From Torymus aiolomorphi (Eukaryota; Arthropoda; Insecta; Hymenoptera; Torymidae): DNA of 64,000 nt. Positions 34,131 to 44,300 of this stretch are shown here, in pieces. The notes beneath the pieces are model-generated. The model was not told the DNA's origin. It ran no database searches and saw nothing but the letters and a program-made list of their open reading frames with translations. The number at the start of each line of letters is the position of its first letter. Within the stretch, counting starts at the first letter, position 1. Where the stretch lies: contig CM070873.1 in the NCBI GenBank assembly GCA_036365515.1, positions 88,805,948 to 88,869,947 of the forward strand, written 5' to 3'. Made by a program: the position numbers and the translations under genes.

Positions 34131-36600
34131 GTCCCAACGTTGTACTTTTTTCGTACAGTCGGCTAAAAATACTAAGTGAAGCAAGGTAATTTTAACATAT
34201 AAATAAGTTAAACAATGCTGCAGGAGCCAATAAATTATGTCAAAGCTGATATTTACGAGCAAAAGCAAAATTAGTTTGTCATGTCATAATAGGTATTCTA
34301 ATAGGAATAATACGTAATAATAATATTTTTCAGAAATAAATAAAACTGATTTGTATAACATGCGTTGATATTCGGGTAAACGCCATCGCACCAGAAGAAT
34401 ATGCATTTCTCGAGAGCATTAGCTGCGAAGATCGATCAGAGCCGAAGGCCTAATAATAACTCGATGACTAACTTCTTTTTTCCGTGTACAAAAGGCGGCA
34501 GCTACCGAGTAAGAAAGCTTGGAATGATGCATTATTCCTTCGGAATGAGTGATTACGCTCATTAAGGTTACTGGCTGGCGGTCAGGAGCGCGGGGAGGCA
34601 CGAGGAAAATGCCCTCCGCCCGTGGCATTTTTTCAATATCTTCGCGAGTCAATATGCGCGCAAGCCGGCGGCCCATTAAACTTGTATTACGCGCGTCCGC
34701 GCACGAGCAGCCGGCCCCGAGTGAGCTGCCGTTCGGCTGGTCCGCCTGCAGCTTCAGGTGCGGCCGGCTTTCCTTTATGCGCGCGAGCCAAGGGGTGCAT
34801 ACATTACTTTCGTTTGCTCCCCGCTACATTGGAGGCACCCACGCCGTTAAGACAGGTGTTACAGTAACGCCTGCCACTCGCTTAATTGAGTATATATATA
34901 CCGCTCGACTGCCGCCGGCAGATACTTCAACCGGCGCGACCAGCTGACGAAAGAATAATCGGCCGCGTTGGCCCACAACTGCGGTTCCGTGCGGACATCG
35001 ATAAATCACTTATGAATGACCGTGTGAAAGAGATCCTAAATCACCGAGTCGCTCGGAGGACGAAAACTTTTTTGCACATTGCTCCGCGTATCGTCGAGCT
35101 GGGAAAATTTCAACTACCGCTGACAGTTATTTATTTATAATTAGGCGTTTTTCATAGATTGTAGAAGATACGAAGGCTGATCACTGCTCTGCCATCATTT
35201 ATGTTTATCTTCGTAAGAACCAATAAATCTTTGGAGGAATGCGAGTAGCATTACGAGAATTCGAATTTAGAAAAGCTTCCGCACAATTTAGTGATATAAA
35301 CTTCCCTTTCGATGCTATCACAGTCTACCATATTTTCTTTAATTCCATTATTTTAAATTTATGGTCATTACGTCGATAATAATGCAGGTACATCGGAACT
35401 GAAGGTGTAACAACTTCCTTCTCATACAATTTAATTCCTTTAATGAGAATTTGACGCGATGTCATTCGTATAGCCATGTTCTTACATGCGGGTATAATTT
35501 TATTCACGCGTACTAGTCTTTCTCAATTTTCTTCAAGTTAATTGCTACACGAGTTTCATAACAGCGAACAGTCCATAAATTTATCTAGTGAGAAGTTGAT
35601 TAATATCGTTATTCAAACACAGATTTCTCTGAAAATATTTGTATCAAATTCACAGCTCCGTAATGTTCAAGTTACTTTCAACCGTCGAAAAAGAAATTAG
35701 TCCCCTAGATCATCCAGCGTACGCGGCAGCACTTGAGAACGCACATCAAAGGTATTTCAAACATAAATTGAACGTCTCGTAAATTCTAATACCCGAACGC
35801 GCACACACGAGCTACACGAGGCGGCGCGGTGGCTGATAGGCAGAAGCTGCATGCGCAGCCGATACTCCTACGACTGCGCGGCGTGTCACGGGTAGGTTTT
35901 TTGACGAGCCGGCACGAAGTCGCAGACGCTTTATTTAGATTTTATTCTAGTGAAACTCTCTTCGTCCCGCGGAGCGCGCGCACGTGGATATACGTGACGG
36001 CACGTAGCCGCCGGACGCCGGCGCGCTTGCCGGATAGGCACCCTCCCATAATTCTTCTTGCTTCATAACCCGCAGCGTCAGCTCCCGATGAAAACGCACG
36101 CGTAATTGCATCCATTCTTACTTTAACGACGGAAATAATTTATATGTCACTTGCGGAGGTACCATCTTTTCAACTGCTTTCCCCAATGGCGTCGGGACTT
36201 TCCGTTACTTTACGGTTGATCGTTTTTTGCCTTTCCAAGATTCATTTCTCGCCGACACTTCCTTGCCATGAAACGGCTCGCTGTTTTTGCTTTTTTCAAA
36301 TCCGATTGCTATTCCACTTTGGCACACTAACTTAAAAAATACCCATACCTTTATCCTCAGTAAACAATGCAGAAAAATCAAAGAGAGGGGAAATCACCGC
36401 AACAGAAACGAAGGATCATTGTCACACGGAGCGCGCGTTATGGCAATTGAAGAAGGGCGCTTGGTTCGCAATATTCTGACGAGAAGATGTTGGAGTTGAG
36501 CCGAGCGAAGGTCACAAGACAGGCAGGGGCACGCGTGCAAAAGGCGCGCTCGAGTCAAGAGCGAAAAGAGCAAGGCTCGCGCGGGCGCAGGTGAGCCGGT
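34131..36600. other. Gene-free AT-rich DNA with CpG-rich patches
   Basis: CpG-rich patches at about 34570-35110 and 35800-36080 lie within AT-rich DNA. Both strands are open for 60-130 codons in the first patch, without a domain. Nothing here is supported as a gene or a mobile element. Confidence 0.35.
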
Positions 36601-37830
36601 AGCCACTTGCCTGCACGGCCACGAGGACACGCGGGGGTGGGGGGCTCCGAAAGATGGCCGCCATCTTCTGTATTCCGGTCATACAAAGAAGCTGGCGCGG
36701 GTGCGCTCGGCGGCAGAAGCGCGGGCAGCGGGAAAGAAGCGAAGGCGCGCGCTCTTCAATGCCGTCCTCTCCCCGCACTTAGTATTCGCGGCGGGCCCCG
36801 CGGTCGCGCCCGCGGCCGGGGCCCCTCGGAGCCGCTCGTCCCCTGGTGGCACGCGCGACGACGGCGGCCATCTTGGCCGCGAGCCCAGCACGCCACCTAC
36901 CTCACTCCCTCCGCACTCGGAACTCCGCACGTGACTCTTGAGCACTAGCACTGTCGGTTTCACTGCACGGGCGGGACTCACCTGGGTCGGTCGGCGCGCG
37001 GCGCAAGGTCGTCCTCGCGGCGGCACAGCCGGGCAAGGAATGCAGGCGAGCTCGGGAGGACGTCGACGGGCCGCCGAGGCGGGCGCGCGAATTTAAAATG
37101 GTAAGTTGGCCGCCTCCTGCTCCCCGCTCGCGGCAGACAGAATAGCAGGCGCGCGGCGGCGCGGGCGATAACCGTTTCCGCGCGCCCGCCGCGTATGCAG
37201 AGCGGCGCGAATCCATCCTGGCGGACAGGGTGAGGAATACTAAGGGTGGCCATACCCGCGCCCGGCGGAGGCTTGGCCCCTGCCTCCGTCTCCGGCGAGG
37301 AGCCGAGAGCGAGAGACGCGACGACGGCGCCGAGGCGGCCGCGCAAGAGCGCTGAAGGAACAGCAGCTACCCCGGGTAGGGGTAGCCGACGTCCGTCCCG
37401 AGTCTTTCCTCATCTGCAAGTCGTATAACCGAGCTAATTATCAAGTTAATATGGCCATTCTGTATGGAAGCGCCAGCAGAGAGAGAGAGGGCGAGAGAGG
37501 GAGAGGGAGACCGGCCGGCGCGAGGCTGCTCGGCTATGCGAAAGAGAGCGAGAGGGCTGCAGCCGCGGCCCCAGGGGAGCGAGCGAGATGCCACGAGGTA
37601 CATTGATATTATAAGTTGCCTCAATCGCTGTATTCATTTGTAAACTAACCAGGCTAAATGTATTCACCACCGCGAGGCGCCGCCGCCGCCGCCACCACCG
37701 CCAGCGCCGGCAGCGCCTGATAGGCGGAGCCACCTCCGCTTCTCTCTCTCTCTCGCCCTTCTCCGAGGCGCACTTCCATCCATCCATCCATTCCATCCTT
37801 CCGTCCTTCCTTACCGCCGCTCAAATTTTT
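36600..37830. promoter_or_regulatory. CpG island with YY1/Pho-like and GAGA motifs; candidate promoter or PRE-like element
   Basis: The most CpG-dense block of the window. It contains AAGATGG-CCG-CCATCTT (36651-36667), two head-to-head copies of the YY1/Pho core, and further GCCAT cores at 36867, 37250 and 37452. GAGAG clusters lie at about 37300-37318, 37477-37513 and 37540-37556. There is a GCC/CCA-rich run near 37677-37715 and an (ATCC)n-like run near 37776-37810. Splice-donor-like sequences occur on both strands: ATG|GTAAGT (plus, exon edge 37100) and CAG|GTGAGT (minus, exon edge 36982). In flies, Pho plus GAGA clusters mark Polycomb response elements and many promoters. I infer a promoter or first-exon region of unknown direction; no reading frame is recognised. 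Confidence 0.4.
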
Positions 37831-37839
37831 GCCCCAACT

Positions 37840-38060
37840 GTCCCGTGCACGTGTGGCTGCCTACCTGCCACTGTCGCACAATTGAGCCGCGAGCTTTCTG
37901 CCGTATAATTACGTCAGACTCTATTTCAATTAAGGAAACAGCTCGCGAAAGCCATTTATCTTCATTACATTCTCGAGCCAGGGCCTGGAGATTTGGCGGT
38001 TTCTCGCCAAAATGCGTCATAGGGCGCAATAAATGAAAGCCTCAAGCTCTGATTGACGTT
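37840..38060. promoter_or_regulatory. Candidate regulatory stretch with CRE and paired E2F-like motif
   Basis: Directly right of the CpG island. It holds a CRE-like TTACGTCA near 37909, an AGGTAGGC/CTACCTGCC region near 37861, and an inverted pair ATTTGGCG (37991-37998) and CGCCAAAAT (38005-38013), which resembles back-to-back E2F sites. I infer promoter-proximal or enhancer sequence. The motifs could be chance. Confidence 0.25.
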
Positions 38061-39578
38061 TCGGGAAAAGCAGCCCATTTACTTTTTCCGTGCGTGACAA
38101 GGTACTGATTCGATCGCTCCATCAAAGCGTATTCGAGCGCAGGAATATATATTCGAGGCACGAGAAAAAGTATAAGCAAGGTGAAAATTTCATCGCGGCG
38201 CGTTCACGTTCCAATAAATAGCTAAGCCCGCAGTTTTGCCGGGAACGGCGTGTCCATAAATATCGCGAAATCGGCTTAAAAAAATTGCCATGCGTCATGG
38301 TCACTCTGCCGTGCAGCGTCCGTCAAGACAGGCCGACGCGAATCGAGCGCCATACCGTGAGATCTGGCCGATAGCGAGGTGCTGCGCGGAGATGCTGCGA
38401 GGCGCCGTCGCGCTTGCGAATGAAGCCGCTTACCCCCACTGCAGCTCTCCCTCTCTCGCTCTGACGTCGTTACGTTTCATGTATTCAGATTTTTTCCCTT
38501 CGCTGCGCGCCGCTCGCCGAGTGTATTATTATTCCGGAGCAAGTTCGCTCCCCGCCTCTGCCTCTCGCGCTCTCGCTCTCTTTTTCTCCGGGTGCCCGCA
38601 AGAAGGCTTTGCAGCCGTCGACGACGATGACGACGGCGAATAGACGAGGAGGCGCGCTACGAAGGACTTCTTACCGGGCGCGAGCCTGGAAATACGAATG
38701 CATAAATGCATAAGTGCTCCCACCAGCGCGTTGTCGCTCCTTCGAAGGGGGCGCGAGGAGGGGGACACCTTCGAACCGTACTGCAGAGTCCGCATAGGCG
38801 CTTTACCCCCTTTACCTCCCCTTTTTCCTTTTGCCATTAAAGATTTTTCTCGCTCCGCGCTTCTGCGAGCGATCCCCGAGTGCCTGCGCGTGTCGAGCAT
38901 TTTTCCCTCACGGCTTTCTTAGCGATTTTTAGAGCTGCGTGTATATAAATACACCGCAGAGCGAACGCGCTCAAATCGGAGCGACATTTTCACGCCGCGC
39001 GCGCGCTGCGAGCTGTTTTATCTCTAAAGGAAAAGCGCTGCGAACGATGCCTTAAATCGAGCTTATACGCCGCCTTCTCTACGTGTTTTAGGTACCTCTC
39101 AAGACGGTGCTTTATCGTTAGAAAGTAAACTACCTGCGCTATGGCCATTCCGAGTTTACTTTCTAGTAAGCATCTTCTACATTTCTTATTGGATTATTTG
39201 GTTCAATATTTTTTACCACTCGTATATTCTAGTAAGTGAAACGAGCTGTGCAAAAAGCCGTTTTAATTCTTGAAAAACAAATAAAAGTTTTTGTTTATAG
39301 TTTTCGTTTGACCAAAACGCAATCTATTGTCAGCGACAAAAGCTATAAAAAGTTTGGACTGATTAATAAGAGGCTGTTGTGTTTAGATAGGAAAATGAGT
39401 AGGCTTTCATTATAGATCCCCTAGCAAAGCATGAAAGGGCTGCAGCAAGATATCGGTATAACCTCATAGCGCTTTGGCTCTGCCTAACAATAGCCTTACA
39501 AAAATATTAGTAATAAACCTAAGTCTACATGGGTAATCCTTACCGATATCCAATATTGGACGACTAATGTATGCCTTA
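38061..39578. other. Gene-free transition from CpG-rich to AT-rich DNA
   Basis: CpG-rich with short frames on both strands up to about 39080, then AT-rich. A TATATAAATA near 38941 resembles a TATA box. A GTTTACTTTCTA motif at about 39153 and TAGAAAGTAAAC at about 39119 form an inverted pair of 12 bp. No gene seen. Confidence 0.35.
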
Positions 39579-40390
39579 CACTGTAAAAAAAATAGTTATT
39601 AAATTTAAGAACAATGTATTGGAAGCAAATTTCATAACCGTTTTGAAACGAAATTAATAAAAGTGTTGAAATTTAATATACATTGTTTGAAATGGAATCA
39701 ATGCAATATACATGATTTTTAATTAAAATTTCTTGAATTTCAATATTTTTTTATTAAAATTAATAGAAGCATCTTACAACATTTTATTGAAAAGTAAATA
39801 ACATTGGTGTGAATTTTAAGCAATAAATCTATGAAAATTAAAAAATAATCTATGAAAATTAAGAAGTTCACCTATATGAAAATTGATAAATATGTTATTA
39901 AATTTAATATAAATTTCTCAAATTGAAAAATTTTTTTAAGATTCTTCAAATTAAATTACCTCCTATTAAATATAATACACGTAACAAAATTTTTTTGTAG
40001 ATCTATTTGTTTACAGTTGAAAATTCAATACAATTATCTGAAATTTAATAATTTGTATATAAAATTTAATGCAGAATATTTAATGAGTAATAATTAATAT
40101 TTATTTATTACAAAAAATTATTTTTTAAAATTTTAATTGAAATATTTAAATTCAAAAAATTATACAAAAGTTAATTAATGCAAAGGGTTAGTGTTAGTTC
40201 TAATCATTATTTTGATGCAAATTTATTATATATTTTTACTTACCACTTGTTTGTGTTGTACGAAGAATGTTATAATTTATACATATAAGTTTTTAATTAT
40301 TATAAATTTTTGCTTATTCATTATAGAACTTTGTTTATAAATTAATCGGATTTTTATTATCGCAGAAAAAAACCTTACATAAAAATGTTC

Positions 40391-40463
40391 GACCTGACCG
40401 AGAATCGAACCCACGGACCTTGGGTTACTACGCACGCACGCTATCCATTACGCTATCGCTCGC
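40391..40463 (-). ncRNA. tRNA-like sequence (probable pseudo-tRNA)
   Basis: On the minus strand the order is an A-box-like TAGCGTAATGGATAGCG, a central AGTAAC part, then a B-box-like GGGTTCGATTCTC. Spacing between boxes suits a tRNA of about 73 nt. The A-box resembles that of eukaryotic tRNA-Arg. The anticodon stem and acceptor stem do not pair well, and the T-stem needs wobbles, so a functional tRNA is unlikely. A tRNA-derived insertion inside the AT-rich element is the better reading. A polymerase III transcript is possible because both boxes are good. Confidence 0.5.
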
Positions 40464-40499
40464 TTATAACAGATAGGACATTTTCATCTACATAAAGGA

Positions 40500-40735
40500 A
40501 ATTTAATGTCTTGTTTATGATATTTAATATATATACGTATACGTTAATTTACTTCTAATAGATTAGTATATTAAAATTAATGTACGTATTTATTAAATTT
40601 TATAAATTTTAGAATTAAATTTTAAAATACTGTATACTAATTCACATTCAATAACAAATTATTAATTTTAAGATACAATTGTATTTTAAATTTTCTTAAA
40701 TTTAAGAACTTTTTTAACCTTAACGCATTAAAAAT
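40500..40735 (+). repeat. Direct repeat copy 1 within the CACTGT element
   Basis: Starts AAATTTAATGTCTTGTTTAT and ends TTAAGAACTTTTTTAAC. It is matched almost base for base by 40905-41117 apart from small changes near ATATACGTATACG/AAACGCATTCG. The copies are separated by about 170 bp. Confidence 0.85.
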
Positions 40736-40904
40736 GAAAAATGTTTTTGAAATTTCATAAGATTATTTTTTAATCTCCTAAACCTATTTATAATTAAAAT
40801 TTAAACAATTTATTTTAATTTTAATAAGATTGCCATGAAGTATTACAAACGCGAATGCTAGTTATTATAAATGAAATTATAAAATTATTTAAAATATTCT
40901 TGAA

Positions 40905-41117
40905 ATTTAATGTCTTGTTTATGATATTTAATAAACGCATTCGTTAATTTACTTCTAATAGATTAGTATATTAAAATTAATGTACGTATTTATTAAATTT
41001 CATAAAATTTAGTATTAAATTTCAAAATACTGTATATTAATTCACATTCAATAACAAGATTATTAATTTTAAGATACAATTGTATCTTAAATTTTCTTAA
41101 ATTTAAGAACTTTTTTA
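40905..41117 (+). repeat. Direct repeat copy 2 within the CACTGT element
   Basis: The second copy of the 40500-40735 sequence, same orientation, ending at the element's right terminus ACAGTG. Shared blocks include TTACTTCTAATAGATTAG and TTAATGTACGTATTTATT. Confidence 0.85.
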
Positions 41118-41305
41118 ACAGTGTACGTATCACCCTGATCAGGTCTTGCTATTATTATCAGGACGTTGAATTTTGGAGGTAAAAAATAATTTTCTTAAAA
41201 TTCTTTTTTTATGTTACTATTAGAGTTTCATGTTTGTGATGATTCTGAATTATTTAAAGTGTTGCGTGCGATTTGAATTCAATAATATATAAACGTAAAA
41301 AAATG

Positions 41306-41380
41306 AGCAACAAGCGGGATGTGAACCCATGGACTCGCAGTTTGCAGTCTCGTGTTCAAAACCACGGAGCTAAAGTCGCG
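41306..41380 (-). ncRNA. tRNA-Cys-like pseudo-tRNA
   Basis: On the minus strand: an acceptor-like GCGACTT paired at five of seven positions with TTGTTGC at the 3' side, an A-box TTTAGCTCCGTGGTT, an anticodon-loop-like CTGCAAA (would be GCA, Cys) and a T-arm GGGTTCACATCCC with four of five stem pairs. The anticodon stem is broken and the T-loop has TTCACAT in place of TTCRANT. I call it a decayed tRNA or tRNA-derived repeat. It shares CAAAC..GAGTCCA..GGTTC..ATCCCGCTTG with the fragment at 2135-2212. Confidence 0.5.
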
Positions 41381-44300
41381 ATGTCGTGCCGAGTGCATCG
41401 TGATCTAGTTATTCTTTGCTGAGTCGTCGTCGACGGACACGTAATAAAAGCAGGAAATCACCAAACACTGAAAACTACAGCATGCCCGGCGGGACCGGAT
41501 AGATCTGCCCTCTTATGCACCTTATATAATCTTCCATAAATTAGCCTAAAGGTGTTTTCTGTTCGGGGAGGTCGTTCTCGAAGACGCGTCAGTTGGGTTG
41601 ACGTTGCGCAACCTCCTTCTCCTACCGCCAGTAGTTATACCGCCTTTTCTCGCTGCGCCTTACGTTCACCACTTAGCGACCAGTGAGGAAATTACCGACG
41701 AACTCACTTTTATTATGGATAATAATTCTTACTGAATTTCGAAGTTTTGCAAATAAAATTGTAAAATCTAAGAAAAATATAGAAAAAACCCTTAAATTTG
41801 CAGCCAATTTCATCGAGTTTGTTATTCAAGTCTGTTTCAGCGGAGTACGAAAAATAATATATGGTTTTTTTTTTAATAAAGTTTTTTAAGCAATTTTTCT
41901 TGGGGTACTTAAATTTACTTTCTGACTACAGTATTTGGGTTTAAAATATTGCTCTTATTTAACATTTTTTAAGAATAATATTAAAGTTAAAAAACAAAAA
42001 TTTCAAAATTAGAGCCCGAGTGATTCATTGTCAGGGCAGAGGATAATTAATATTATCATAGCTCTGTCTGACTGCACATCCGAGGTCTGACGAGTCAGCA
42101 TAACGATAAGAAGAAAAAGAAGCGCACGATGCACTCGAGCAAGCATTTATTACGGGACTCTCATACCTAACAACATTTAAATTTTGCTAATACATGAACT
42201 AATTCTTATATTGATGTAGAAATATATTTTAGAAAAACATTTTCACAATGTCCATTGGTGCTGGAATCCAACAAGGCTCAGACAACTGGTTGGCATCGAT
42301 ATGAGAAGGTTTAGAGAATAGGAAGGAAAATTGTGAAAACTTAATGTCATAATTTAATAAAACAAATATTTTAATGCCACGCAATTTGAGAGATTAGATT
42401 CTAGTAATATACAGCAATTTCGTTTGTAAGTATATATTATAGCTACTTAGTCAGAAGTTAATCATAATGTGCAGCAGAGTAAGGACAAAAATATCCGCCT
42501 ACATATTTAAATAAGGCAAAGCAAGTATGAAGCCATTAGACGGGAGAGATTAGTGCTTTTTAAGTTGGCTTTATTGGAAGTAGAAAAATGAAGCTCAGCC
42601 AGTGCGACGAGAGTAGAAAAGCGCGACGAGATAGGCAGCTCGCCGAGAACCGCGAGCGACATCAGGCGCAAGATTAAAAGACAAATTAGCATAACGCCGG
42701 GACCTCGGCTGCCGAGCGAGCGTGAGCGCGTGCTCGCGTCGTTGCCGCTCCTCGGGCCTAAGTACACGCGCCCCAAAGAGGGAACTTAATCGAAGCGCGA
42801 TTCAATGTCTTTTTTCCATAGTACTTTCCTCGAGCAATACATGCCGTCCTGATTAATGCCGTAATGGGCTTTTAACTTCTGTAATATTTCATCTTCAAGA
42901 CGTGGCTGTTGGGAACTTGAGACTGAGTATTAAATTATTAAAAATTCCTTCGTATACATTTTAGCAAATTTTTAATATGCCAAAGAATTTTTTAATATAT
43001 TTCAAAAGTTTCAAGCGCCATTTGTAGCTGTGGAATTCTAAATCGAATAGAGGTTTCAAAGTATCGTTGAAAAGTAATAACATTTTGAATCCATATAATG
43101 TATTACGTTTTCCTTATTATTAATGTGTTTTGTGTACTAAATATTCAGAGCAGGTAGGTAAACATTTGCTCGCTGTCAAGAAAATTAGCAAAAATTAATT
43201 CGGAATTATCAGTGTGCGCAGGTTCGCGAATGAAGCTGTTTGGTAAGCGTTCGCGAGCGATGCAGTCTTGTTCTCTCCCTCTCGCTCGCTCTGTGTATGG
43301 AGCTAATTAAATTCAAGAGGAACCTAATTTACGTACAACGGCAGATTTTATCGTAAGCAGCTCGTGTCAATAATAAACAAGCCTCGGTGGGCTCGAGCGG
43401 CCTCCCTAACAACCTCCACCTATATAATACAATATACTAGGCGCTACGTCTTCCGTCCCGGGCCGATTAAAATTTATGACCTCGAGCTCCCCGCGAAGGT
43501 AGGAGCACAGGAGGGGAGGAGGCAACGCGGCGAGAGATGGAAAAAGAAGCCGCAGGAGCGGCGATTACACATATTTCTGGCAATTTTCCCCTTCATCGTC
43601 TGGCTATCGCCGTGCCGCATCGGCGCAGCCAGCACCCGCGCGCGGACGCGCTATGCGAGATGCAAATAAGTCGTTTAATAAAGTGTCGCGGCCGATCCTC
43701 GGCGCATTTGAATATTGTAGCATATTCACTTTTCTCGCGGCTCGAGCGGAGGGTGTTCCTGCGCAGCGGCGGCCCGACGGAGATGAAGGGGAGGGCGCGT
43801 AGCCGAAAGAAGGCGATGACGGCGTGGGCGTACGTGTCTCTGTGTGTATAGACGTGCGTGTAGCATGGGAGAAAGGCTCTCTCTCTTTCTCTCTCGGCTG
43901 AGCTCGCGACCGCCGCGCGAGGTGGCGAATCGCGAGCGCGTATACCTTCGCTCATGCATGATTCAGCCGCAGTATCTCATTTCATCTGGTGCGCCTTCGC
44001 TAAACTATACCTCCTAATGGTAATGCTATTCCACGGCACATATCTCTTTATATAAGGCTACCTCGTTTTCCTCCTATTCGCTCTTTTCTCCCTCTTCCTT
44101 CATTTCCAACCTATTTCTTTTCTCTTACCTACCCTCGGACGTATTGCGCGCTCTTATAAGGAAAATCCACGACTCCCACCGCGCCTCCCATTCCTTTTTT
44201 CGAGATTTTTCGTTCTGCAATGGAAAGTCATCCTAATGGAAAAAAGCCGATGTTACAGTGTTTCACTATAATATCAGCAATAATTGTAAGGGAATATTTT

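Larger units (their letters stand above)
39579..41123. mobile_element. AT-rich element with CACTGT ends (about 1.55 kb)
   Basis: The left end is CACTGTAAAAAAAATAGTTA then TTAAATTTAAGAAC. The right end is its mirror, CTTAAATTTAAGAACTTTTTTAACAGTG. TA flanks both sides, compatible with a TA target duplication as in Tc1/mariner elements; that class is an inference. The interior is very AT-rich with recurring AAATTTAAT motifs. It contains a direct repeat of about 225 bp (40500-40735 and 40905-41117) and a tRNA-like piece near 40391-40463. The right end of the first direct repeat copy resembles the element end, so this may be two overlapping or partly duplicated elements. No open frame. Confidence 0.65.

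Noticed and set aside
40391..40463. Functional tRNA gene
   Set aside because: A and B boxes are good, but anticodon and acceptor stems do not pair, so a working tRNA is unlikely.
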